From assembly GCF_026151205.1 (NCBI RefSeq), contig NC_087075.1, positions 6,218,858-6,282,857 on the forward strand: DNA of 64,000 bases, given 5' to 3'. The notes below the pieces were generated by a model. The model had not been told where the DNA came from and ran no database searches. It saw only the letters and a program-made list of their open reading frames with translations. The stretch is from Bolinopsis microptera (taxonomy: Eukaryota > Ctenophora > Tentaculata > Lobata > Bolinopsidae). Both the position numbers and the translations under genes were made by a program. Below are positions 22,147 through 32,764 of this stretch, piece by piece. Numbering within the stretch: the first letter of the stretch is position 1; every line of letters begins with the position of its first letter.

Positions 22147-25100
22147 CTCCTGTCACATTGCAGGTGCTCCGTCACATACCACTAGATCAGCTTCCTCTTG
22201 TCACATTGCAGGTGCTCCGTCACATACCACTAGATCAGCTTCCTCCTGTCACATTGCAGGTGCTCCACCACATACCACTAGATCAGCTTCCTCCTGTCAC
22301 ATTGCAGGTGCTCCGTCACATACCACTAAATCAGCTTCCTCCTGTCACATTGCAGGTGCTCCGTCACATACCACTAGATCAGCTTCCTCCTGTCACATTG
22401 CAGGTGCTCCGCCACATACCACTAGATCAGCTTCCTCCTGTCACATTGCAGGTGCTCCACCACATACCACTAAATCAGCTTCCTCCTGTCACATTGCAGG
22501 TGCTCCGTCACATACCACTAGATCAGCTTCCTCTTGTCACATTGCAGGTGCTCCGTCACATACCACTAGATCAGCTTCCTCCTGTCACATTGCAGGTGCT
22601 CCACCACATACCACTAGATCAGCTTCCTCCTGTCACATTGCAGGTGCTCCGTCACATACCACTAGATCAGCTTCCTCCTGTCACATTGCAGGTGCTCCAC
22701 CACATACCACTAGATCAGCTTCCTCCTGTCACATTGCAGGTGCTCCGTCACATACCACTAGATCAGCTTCCTCCTGTCACATTGCAGGTGCTCCGTCACA
22801 TACCACTAGATCAGCTTCCTCCTGTCACATTGCAGGTGCTCCACCACATACCACTAGATCAGCTTCCTCCTGTCACATTGCAGGTGCTCCGTCACATACC
22901 ACTAGATCAGCTTCCTCCTGTCACATTGCAGGTGCTCCACCACATACCACTAGATCAGCTTCCTCCTGTCACATTGCAGGTGCTCCGCCACATACCACTA
23001 GATCAGCTTCCTCCTGTCACATTGCAGGTGCTCCGTCACATACCACTAGATCAGCTTCCTCCTGTCACATTGCAGGTGCTCCGTCACATACCACTAGATC
23101 AGCTTCCTCCTGTCACATTGCAGGTGCTCCGTCACATACCACTAGATCAGCTTCCTCCTGTCACATTGCAGGTGCTCCACCACATACCACTAGATCAGCT
23201 TCCTCCTGTCACATTGCAGGTGCTCCGTCACATACCACTAGATCAGCTTCCTCCTGTCACATTGCAGGTGCTCCGCCACATACCACTAGATCAGCTTCCT
23301 CCTGTCACATTGCAGGTGCTCCGCCACATACCACTAGATCAGCTTCCTCCTGTCACATTGCAGGTGCTCCACCACATACCACTAGATCAGCTTCCTCCTG
23401 TCACATTGCAGGTGCTCCACCACATACCACTAGATCAGCTTCCTCCTGTCACATTGCAGGTGCTCCGTCACATACCACTAGATCAGCTTCCTCCTGTCAC
23501 ATTGCAGGTGCTCCACCACATACCACTAGATCAGCTTCCTCCTGTCACATTGCAGGTGCTCCGACACATACCACTAGATCAGCTTCCTCCTGTCACATTG
23601 CAGGTGCTCCGCCACATACCACTAGATCAGCTTCCTCCTGTCACATTGCAGGTGCTCCGTCACATACCACTAGATCAGCTTCCTCCTGTCACATTGCAGG
23701 TGCTCCGACACATACCACTAGATCAGCTTCCTCCTGTCACATTGCAGGTGCTCCGTCACATACCACTAGATCAGCTTCCTCCTGTCACATTGCAGGTGCT
23801 CCGTCCACATACCACTAGATCAGCTTCCTCCTGTCACATTGCAGGTGCTCCGCCACATACCACTAGATCAGCTTCCTCCTGTCACATTGCAGGTGCTCCG
23901 TCACATACCACTAGATCAGCTTCCTCCTGTCACATTGCAGGTGCTCCGTCACATACCACTAGATCAGCTTCCTCCTGTCACATTGCAGGTGCTCCGTCAC
24001 ATACCACTAGATCAGCTTCCTCCTGTCACATTGCAGGTGCTCCGTCACATACCACTAGATCAGCTTCCTCCTGTCACATTGCAGGTGCTCCGTCACATAC
24101 CACTAGATCAGCTTCCTCCTGTCACATTGCAGGTGCTCCGTCACATACCACTAGATCAGCTTCCTCCTGTCACATTGCAGGTGCTCCGTCACATACCACT
24201 AGATCAGCTTCCTCCTGTCACATTGCAGGTGCTCCGTCACATACCACTAGATCAGCTTCCTCCTGTCACATTGCAGGTGCTCCGTCACATACCACTAGAT
24301 CAGCTTCCTCCTGTCACATTGCAGGTGCTCCGTCACATACCACTAGATCAGCTTCCTCCTGTCACATTGCAGGTGCTCCGTCACATACCACTAGATCAGC
24401 TTCCTCCTGTCACATTGCAGGTGCTCCGTCACATACCACTAGATCAGCTTCCTCCTGTCACATTGCAGGTGCTCCGTCACATACCACTAGATCAGCTTCC
24501 TCCTGTCACATTGCAGGTGCTCCGTCACATACCACTAGATCAGCTTCCTCCTGTCACATTGCAGGTGCTCCGACCACATACCACTAGATCAGCTTCCTCC
24601 TGTCACATTGCAGGTGCTCCGTCACATACCACTAGATCAGCTTCCTCCTGTCACATTGCAGGTGCTCCGTCACATACCACTAGATCAGCTTCCTCCTGTC
24701 ACATTGCAGGTGCTCCGACCACATACCACTAGATCAGCTTCCTCCTGTCACATTGCAGGTGCTCCGTCACATACCACTAGATCAGCTTCCTCCTGTCACA
24801 TTGCAGGTGCTCCGTCACATACCACTAGATCAGCTTCCTCCTGTCACATTGCAGGTGCTCCACCACATACCACTAGATCAGCTTCCTCCTGTCACATTGC
24901 AGGTGCTCCGTCCACATACCACTAGATCAGCTTCCTCCTGTCACATTGCAGGTGCTCCGTCACATACCACTAGATCAGCTTCCTCCTGTCACATTGCAGG
25001 TGCTCCGTCACATACCACTAGATCAGCTTCCTCCTGTCACATTGCAGGTGCTCCGTCACATACCACTAGATCAGCTTCCTCCTGTCACATTGCAGGTGCT

Positions 25101-28100
25101 CCGCCACATACCACTAGATCAGCTTCCTCCTGTCACATTGCAGGTGCTCCGCCACATACCACTAGATCAGCTTCCTCCTGTCACATTGCAGGTGCTCCGC
25201 CACATACCACTAGATCAGCTTCCTCCTGTCACATTGCAGGTGCTCCGTCACATACCACTAGATCAGCTTCCTCCTGTCACATTGCAGGTGCTCCGTCACA
25301 TACCACTAGATCAGCTTCCTCCTGTCACATTGCAGGTGCTCCGTCACATACCACTAGATCAGCTTCCTCCTGTCACATTGCAGGTGCTCCGTCACATACC
25401 ACTAGATCAGCTTCCTCCTGTCACATTGCAGGTGCTCCGTCACATACCACTAGATCAGCTTCCTCCTGTCACATTGCAGGTGCTCCGTCCACATACCACT
25501 AGATCAGCTTCCTCCTGTCACATTGCAGGTGCTCCGTCACATACCACTAGATCAGCTTCCTCCTGTCACATTGCAGGTGCTCCGTCACATACCACTAGAT
25601 CAGCTTCCTCCTGTCACATTGCAGGTGCTCCGCACATACCACTAGATCAGCTTCCTCCTGTCACATTGCAGGTGCTCCGTCACATACCACTAGATCAGCT
25701 TCCTCCTGTCACATTGCAGGTGCTCCGTCACATACCACTAGATCAGCTTCCTCCTGTCACATTGCAGGTGCTCCGCACATACCACTAGATCAGCTTCCTC
25801 CTGTCACATTGCAGGTGCTCCGTCACATACCACTAGATCAGCTTCCTCCTGTCACATTGCAGGTGCTCCTCCACATACCACTAGATCAGCTTCCTCCTGT
25901 CACATTGCAGGTGCTCCGTCACATACCACTAGATCAGCTTCCTCCTGTCACATTGCAGGTGCTCCGTCACATACCACTAGATCAGCTTCCTCCTGTCACA
26001 TTGCAGGTGCTCCGTCACATACCACTAGATCAGCTTCCTCCTGTCACATTGCAGGTGCTCCGTCACATACCACTAGATCAGCTTCCTCCTGTCACATTGC
26101 AGGTGCTCCGTCACATACCACTAGATCAGCTTCCTCCTGTCACATTGCAGGTGCTCCGACACATACCACTAGATCAGCTTCCTCCTGTCACATTGCAGGT
26201 GCTCCGTCACATACCACTAGATCAGCTTCCTCCTGTCACATTGCAGGTGCTCCGTCACATACCACTAGATCAGCTTCCTCCTGTCACATTGCAGGTGCTC
26301 CACCACATACCACTAGATCAGCTTCCTCCTGTCACATTGCAGGTGCTCCGCCACATACCACTAGATCAGCTTCCTCCTGTCACATTGCAGGTGCTCCGCA
26401 CATACCACTAGATCAGCTTCCTCCTGTCACATTGCAGGTGCTCCGCCACATACCACTAGATCAGCTTCCTCCTGTCACATTGCAGGTGCTCCGTCACATA
26501 CCACTAGATCAGCTTCCTCCTGTCACATTGCAGGTGCTCCACCACATACCACTAGATCAGCTTCCTCCTGTCACATTGCAGGTGCTCCGTCACATACCAC
26601 TAGATCAGCTTCCTCCTGTCACATTGCAGGTGCTCCACCACATACCACTAGATCAGCTTCCTCCTGTCACATTGCAGGTGCTCCGTCACATACCACTAGA
26701 TCAGCTTCCTCCTGTCACATTGCAGGTGCTCCGTCACATACCACTAGATCAGCTTCCTCCTGTCACATTGCAGGTGCTCCACCACATACCACTAGATCAG
26801 CTTCCTCCTGTCACATTGCAGGTGCTCCGCACATACCACTAGATCAGCTTCCTCCTGTCACATTGCAGGTGCTCCGTCACATACCACTAGATCAGCTTCC
26901 TCCTGTCACATTGCAGGTGCTCCGCCACATACCACTAGATCAGCTTCCTCCTGTCACATTGCAGGTGCTCCGTCACATACCACTAGATCAGCTTCCTCCT
27001 GTCACATTGCAGGTGCTCCGTCACATACCACTAGATCAGCTTCCTCCTGTCACATTGCAGGTGCTCCGTCACATACCACTAGATCAGCTTCCTCCTGTCA
27101 CATTGCAGGTGCTCCGTCCACATACCACTAGATCAGCTTCCTCCTGTCACATTGCAGGTGCTCCGCCACATACCACTAGATCAGCTTCCTCCTGTCACAT
27201 TGCAGGTGCTCCACCACATACCACTAGATCAGCTTCCTCCTGTCACATTGCAGGTGCTCCGTCACATACCACTAGATCAGCTTCCTCCTGTCACATTGCA
27301 GGTGCTCCGTCACATACCACTAGATCAGCTTCCTCCTGTCACATTGCAGGTGCTCCGCCACATACCACTAGATCAGCTTCCTCCTGTCACATTGCAGGTG
27401 CTCCGTCACATACCACTAGATCAGCTTCCTCCTGTCACATTGCAGGTGCTCCGCCACATACCACTAGATCAGCTTCCTCCTGTCACATTGCAGGTGCTCC
27501 GTCACATACCACTAGATCAGCTTCCTCCTGTCACATTGCAGGTGCTCCGTCACATACCACTAGATCAGCTTCCTCCTGTCACATTGCAGGTGCTCCGTCA
27601 CATACCACTAGATCAGCTTCCTCTTGTCACATTGCAGGTGCTCCACCACATACCACTAGATCAGCTTCCTCCTGTCACATTGCAGGTGCTCCGCCACATA
27701 CCACTAGATCAGCTTCCTCCTGTCACATTGCAGGTGCTCCGTCACATACCACTAGATCAGCTTCCTCCTGTCACATTGCAGGTGCTCCGTCACATACCAC
27801 TAGATCAGCTTCCTCCTGTCACATTGCAGGTGCTCCACCACATACCACTAGATCAGCTTCCTCTGTCACATTGCAGGTGCTCCGTCACATACCACTAGAT
27901 CAGCTTCCTCCTGTCACATTGCAGGTGCTCCGTCACATACCACTAGATCAGCTTCCTCCTGTCACATTGCAGGTGCTCCGTCACATACCACTAGATCAGC
28001 TTCCTCCTGTCACATTGCAGGTGCTCCTCACATACCACTAGATCAGCTTCCTCCTGTCACATTGCAGGTGCTCCGTCACATACCACTAGATCAGCTTCCT

Positions 28101-28126
28101 CCTGTCACATTGCAGGTGCTCCGTCA
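22099..28126. repeat. 48-bp satellite, about 125 copies, derived from an FTSJ exon
   Basis: Uniform head-to-tail array with a 48-bp period. Variation is mostly one base in CTCCG(T/C/A)CACAT, with occasional one-base indels (for example near 23803, 24571, 25631). On the minus strand each unit contains, in frame, the codons for [12 protein letters not shown], the SAM-binding and catalytic-Asp motif of FTSJ-type methyltransferases. The two-base insertion and a TGA follow. The plus strand reads as 16-residue repeats ([16 protein letters not shown]) in frames of up to 836 codons, which I regard as accidental antisense frames. The array abuts the matching FTSJ exon at its left end. Confidence 0.95.
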
Positions 28127-28157
28127 TCCTCGGTAAGGATGATGGTCTGTTGCTTGA

Positions 28158-28361
28158 TTAGACGAAGAAGAGTGTGGTGCAGGATCGTAGCTCCATGTAG
28201 GTGTGGCACTCTGGACAGAAATGGTTAGGACGTAGGAGTTCCACATCGAGGCAGTACTGTAGAGCTGTGGCTTCTGAAGAGAGGACTCCAGTTCTTCTGA
28301 GATCTTCGTAGGAGAGGAAAGTGAGAGCCATATCGAATGATAGTATTAGCTGTTTGCTCAT
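28158..28361 (-). pseudogene. Possible Merlin/IS1595-like transposase N-terminal fragment
   Basis: A 67-codon minus-strand frame has the spacing of the N-terminal part of ISXO2/Merlin transposases: a short helical block (LSSEATALQYCLDVELL), then a half zinc ribbon, HFCPECHTYMELR. The second CxxC and the DDE catalytic core are missing. It stops about 30 bp from the right end of the 48-bp satellite. The match rests on pattern only and could be coincidental. Confidence 0.35.
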
Positions 28362-28823
28362 GTTTATATATCTCGACTGGAATTTTGACTGCTTGCTGGG
28401 ACGTCACAGAAGAGTACCTTATATTTGTCACGATCGCAAGACTTTGTTGTTCTTCTTATCGCGTCACATAACTAGATCAAACATTCCGATTACCACCGAA
28501 CAGTCGATGAGGCGAAGGCATTTTGATTTCTTGCCATAGCGTCACGTGAGAGGGGCTGCGAATACTCACCACGTGATCCATGTTATCGTGTTATGGCTAC
28601 CATCTTGTTGGGCCATGCGATCCATGCGATCAATGCGATCCGAACCGTGAATTAACAAGCTCTGATCCCGAAACCCTCGGGTATAAAGGTTGTTATCACA
28701 TAGGTTCCTCATTCCAGTTTTCGTTCTACTATTATTATATAACTTTATTCAAATCAAAAATAGAACATAAAGAACATCTTGATGACCTGATAAGTCACCA
28801 AGAGAAAAATAACACTGAATAAA
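28362..28823. other. Unassigned spacer with CACGTG boxes
   Basis: Contains two CACGTG palindromes (about 28544 and 28571) and a short GATCCATGCGATCAATGCGA repeat near 28619. The part next to 28823 is probably the 3' untranslated end of the LINE. Confidence 0.4.
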
Positions 28824-31800
28824 CTAAATCATGCTTAACTCTCTCCATGCTTTTCTATCTGTTGCAAAAAGTCTTAAATGGTATAAATCGTCTGTATTTA
28901 CAAGTCTAAAGTTTCTGTCATTTAAATCGTTCAAAATAGTTTTTAACAAGTTTGACTGGTGTCGTCCGACTCTACCTCTCATCAAACTCTGACTCTCTAC
29001 AGCAAAATGTAAGGCAAGCTGGGCAGGTGAGTTATTATCACTGCGGAGGATGTGACCGAGCATTCTCCACCGTGCACGAGCAACACGCTCACTTAGTGGA
29101 ACAACTTCGCAGCGTTTGTATAGAGTCACATTTCGTATGACATTAGGGTAGGTCATGCCGATGATCGTACGGAGATGATTCCTGTGGCAGACATCAAGTT
29201 TTTGAAGGAGTTGTTTAGATGTTGCCCAACTGTTGCAATTATACATCAGTATTGAAACAACTTGTGCTTCATATATCTTGAGTCGAATTTTCAAGGGTAT
29301 ACGTCTACCTTGTTCCCAGACTTTTTTGTAGTTCTGAAAAGCAATGTTAGCAAGTATACATCGTCTCTTGACATCTTCGATGCTACACAACTTAGAGCCT
29401 AAAGAGATAGATGACCTCCAAGGTTCTCTACCTCTGAGTGTCTCTCCTTTGTTATCAACCTCGTTCTTGCTAGCCAGATAGAAGTGGGTGAACTCGGTTT
29501 TTGACTCATTGACAAAAAGATTCCACTCTTCCAATATCTCTTTACATATTGGCAACAAAGACTCCAAATTGCTTTTATCCTCATCAGTAAAATCAACATC
29601 ATCTGCGAACTCCCACTCGAGGGGTAACAGATTCTCAGCTATGGGAGGGTTAGGTCTTAGATAGGACATAACAGCACGCAGGTGGTAAAGTGCTGCTGCC
29701 AGATATAGAGTGAACAAGTTTCCAGACAAACTGTCGCCTTGAAAAGCTCCAATCGTGACAATAAACTCTCCCGATATTGTTGAGTTCACTTTGATCTTCA
29801 GTTTAGTATTTGCGAGCAAATACCTTACCAGTCGAATGTCGTCCTCACTACAACCAGCATCAGCTAAAATGTCAAGTAATACCGACCTCTTTATGGTATC
29901 GAAAGCAGAGGACATGTCAATGCCCATCTTATGTATAGACCAACGTTTTTCCTTGACAACTGACACTAGTATTCGCTGGGTCCAAACGATATTTGCACAA
30001 CTATGGCCAGGTTTATAGGCATTCTGCCAAGGACCAGTGTACTGAGATACTTGCCTTTGGATGCGCTTTAAGACTATCATGGACAATATCTTTCTAGTAC
30101 CGTTTAGTAGGCAAAGTGGGCGCAAACTCTTAGGGGGGCCTAGTGGCTTTCCAGGTTTTTGGAGCGGAGTAAGGTATCCCTCTGTGAAAGAAGGTACATG
30201 TTCATGGAGCTCAAAGGATCGATTAGTAAGTTGTGCAAATGTGGAAAAAAAGATTTCAGGAGAGTGTTTGAGAAATTCGTTTGGGATCCCATCTGGTCCA
30301 ACAGCTTTACCGTTCTTGAGTTTCTTGGCCGCAAGCTCAACTTCAAACGCTGTAATGGGGTTTTGAAGGGGCCTAGGGTTACCTGTGAACGGTTCTAGTG
30401 GTGGTTCACTGTCAGGTCCAGTGTAGTGTTCTTCGAAGTACTGGCGAATGATTTCAGCCTTGTCTCGTTCATTATCTACCAGTTGGTTGTCAGTGTTGAA
30501 AACAGACACAGAGCCTGCACCCGTTTTCTGTTTGCCTGATAGTTGACGAGCAGCTTCAAACATTCTCCGTCCTTCGTCTATGGTGGCTATAGAGTCAGCT
30601 AGGCTGTTTGCTAACTCAACTCTCAATGTTTTCAACCGTTTAGTAATGTCGTTTGAGAGCCTGTTGATTTTAGCTCTGAGAGCTGTCCTGTCTCTGTATT
30701 CGTTGTTGTTCAGTTGTTGTAAAAGTTGTTTCCTTTCTTCAGACATGCTAACAACTTGACTGTCAGAGGAATGATTCCTCTTTCGCTGTGGCTCACGAAA
30801 ACCCACAGTGGAAACAGCAGCTTCTTTAACTTCACCAAAAAGCATATCAAATTGCTGTTCCGTGTTGTTGGAGGTAAAGTCAGGATCTGATACAGTTTGC
30901 TCAAGTTTCTGACGAAGTTCTTGCTGATATTGTTGTTGAACTTGTTTGCTTCCAATCAAGGTTGTTGTGTTATAAGTCTTTTGAAATGCTCTGCTCTCCT
31001 TGTACAACTTGAAGCGCTGCGAGAAATCTGCCTTGGCAACAACAAGTTTATGGTCACTGCGGTGCTTTGTACCTGCATATGACCTGGCATCAGTTAGCAG
31101 TGCCTTGCTTCTGGACTTGCAGAGTATGAAGTCAATCTGTTGGAAATAAGGTTTACTTTTCCTGGTTGCTCGATCCCGAATCCAACCAGTCCGTGTGGTA
31201 ATGTGTCTGCTGCTATGGGAGAATGAAGTGTTGGCAGCAAACAGGCCATTAGCAGTGAGAAAGTGTAGCAACCTTTCACCATTTTCATTCCTCCTCCCAA
31301 CACCATGTCTACCAATATTCACATGTAAACCATTTTCTACATCAACAGGGCTTCTTTTGCCAAGTTTGGCATTAAAGTCGCCTAACATCCATACTTCAAA
31401 TCTAGCAGGAACACTGATAGCCTCGAGTAGCTCCTCGTAAAATTGGGTCGCTAATCGGGGGTTCTGAACTGACTTGGGATTCGTAGGGCTGTAACAATTA
31501 ACAATTCTGATATGACAAGGTGGTTGATCCACCCTTTTAGCACTTAATTTAAAGTCCATATAAACAACTCTGTCACTGATCTGATGATGCGATACTATAC
31601 ATTCCAAAAAACGCTTGTTAACAATAAACCCAAGTCCACCGTGTCTATCGTGTCTCTGATCAAACAAAAACGATCGATGATGTCCAGGGAGTGTTGTTTC
31701 CAAGTATTCACGTGTCTTGGTCTCCTGAAGTGCTAAAATGTCTAAGTTATATCTGTCAATGTCCTCTGCAACGAAGTGTTGCCTGTATGTGGTCGATAGA

Positions 31801-31916
31801 CCGCAAACATTCCATGTCCCAAAATTGAGTGTCGTAGCCATGATGAAAAGAGTAGCGTAGACTAGGAATCCTGCGATCTTCCTCGAGGCGTTAAACGTAC
31901 TGACTTTGGCAGTCAT
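28824..31916 (-). mobile_element. Nearly full-length non-LTR retrotransposon (endonuclease + reverse transcriptase)
   Basis: One open frame of 1030 codons. The N-terminal APE-type endonuclease (about residues 30-290) shows NFGTWNVCGLS, ALQETKT, MLGDFNAKLG near 179 and SDHKLVVA near 286. The reverse transcriptase (about 520-790) shows NGKAVGPDGIPNEFLK near 535, DMSSAFDTI near 670, FQGDSLSGNLF and the catalytic FADD box near 770. The C-terminal part has the WATSKQLLQKLDVCHR and RWRMLGHILRSD blocks common to this group. The frame is intact, so the copy could be recently active. FADD replaces the commoner YADD. No poly(A) tail is clear at the 3' end. The first ATG may be too early; MATTLNFGTWNV (residue 26) is an alternative start. 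Confidence 0.93.
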
Positions 31917-31978
31917 GCGGACCCGTTACAGTCACACACCATCGTTCTACTACCACAACATATCTACTACTACTCATC

Positions 31979-32689
31979 ATGCCTACACGATCCGGACTTC
32001 GACTATCCCGACCTATTCCTCCCCCAACTTGCAGTCATTGTGGCGCACGAGGTCACATCAACACAGTGTGTCCACGATCCTCCTACTCTCCTGTTATCCC
32101 AGCCCTCACCTGCACCCACTGCATCCGAACAGTCAGAAGTGGACAGAGTAACGAGCCAGACGGTACGCAGATAGTGGTTACGATAGACCCCTGCGATACA
32201 CACTCCTCTCCTGTCGTCAGACCGTCTCCCCCTCCCCCTCACACCCCTGCTGCTCCTACAGCACCTGTGGTTCTTCCTCCTCCTCCCCCTCGACCTGTCG
32301 TTCCGGGATGTGTGCCTGAGATGTGCCCCAGGTGTGCCCCAGGTGGTTCTGCCCGAGGTGTGCCCGAGGTGTGCCCGAGGTGTGCCCGAGATGTGCCCAG
32401 GTTCTTTTCCCAAGGTTTCCCAATTACCATGCCCGAATTTTGCCCGAGATGTGCCCGAGATGTGCCCGAGGTGTGCCCGAGGTGTGCCCCAGGTGGTTCT
32501 GCCCGAGGTGTGCTTTGTGCCCCAGGTGTGCCCCAGGTGTGCCCGAGTTTGTGCCCCAGGTGTGCCCGAGGTGTGCCCCAGATGTGCATCGGCAGATTAC
32601 CGAGTTACCGTTTTAAGAATTTAAGAACAGCATGTTCCTGTTGCAGGTATAGCTGGGTAGAGGTGTTTTCGCGAGACCCAACATGGTAG
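31979..32689 (+). CDS. Open frame with a gag-type CCHC zinc knuckle, uncertain
   Basis: A 236-codon plus-strand frame lies divergent from the LINE. Its first 40 residues contain CSHCGARGHINTVC, a perfect C-x2-C-x4-H-x4-C zinc knuckle, and later a lone CTHC. A Pro-rich tract follows, then a Cys/Pro/Arg repeat made by a 12-bp minisatellite (32320-32590). The knuckle is the only part that looks like real protein. The rest after about residue 100 is probably repeat read-through. It may be a remnant of a retroelement ORF1 or a chance frame. Confidence 0.3.
   Translation: MPTRSGLRLSRPIPPPTCSHCGARGHINTVCPRSSYSPVIPALTCTHCIRTVRSGQSNEPDGTQIVVTIDPCDTHSSPVVRPSPPPPHTPAAPTAPVVLPPPPPRPVVPGCVPEMCPRCAPGGSARGVPEVCPRCARDVPRFFSQGFPITMPEFCPRCARDVPEVCPRCAPGGSARGVLCAPGVPQVCPSLCPRCARGVPQMCIGRLPSYRFKNLRTACSCCRYSWVEVFSRDPTW
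32320..32592. repeat. 12-bp GTGTGCCCGAGG-type minisatellite
   Basis: Two blocks of degenerate GTGTGCCCGAGG/GTGTGCCCCAGG repeats, separated by a short GGTTCTTTTCCCAAGG spacer. Confidence 0.9.
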
Positions 32690-32693
32690 CAGA
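32629..32693 (+). repeat. Duplicate of the splice acceptor and exon start at 32765
   Basis: GTTCCTGTTGCAGGTAT and the following 45 bases (to CCCAACATGGTAGC) reappear at 32752-32817. The second copy leads into the exon I use. The first has lost about ten bases and is followed by GGTTACTAC repeats. Confidence 0.75.
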
Positions 32694-32764
32694 GGTTACT
32701 ATGGTTACTACGGTTACTGTGGTTACTACGGTTACTACGGTTACTAAATATGTTCCTGTTGCAG

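Noticed and set aside
22034..28041. Plus-strand frames of up to 836 codons with a 16-residue repeat ([16 protein letters not shown])
   Set aside because: Antisense to the FTSJ-derived unit; frames switch at each one-base indel, so they have no protein constraint.
22099..28126. CRISPR-like array
   Set aside because: Units are contiguous with no unique spacers, and the context is eukaryotic. The same holds for the 32-, 38- and 43-bp arrays.
28952..31440. Short frames antisense to and within the LINE
   Set aside because: Shadows of the 1030-codon LINE frame.
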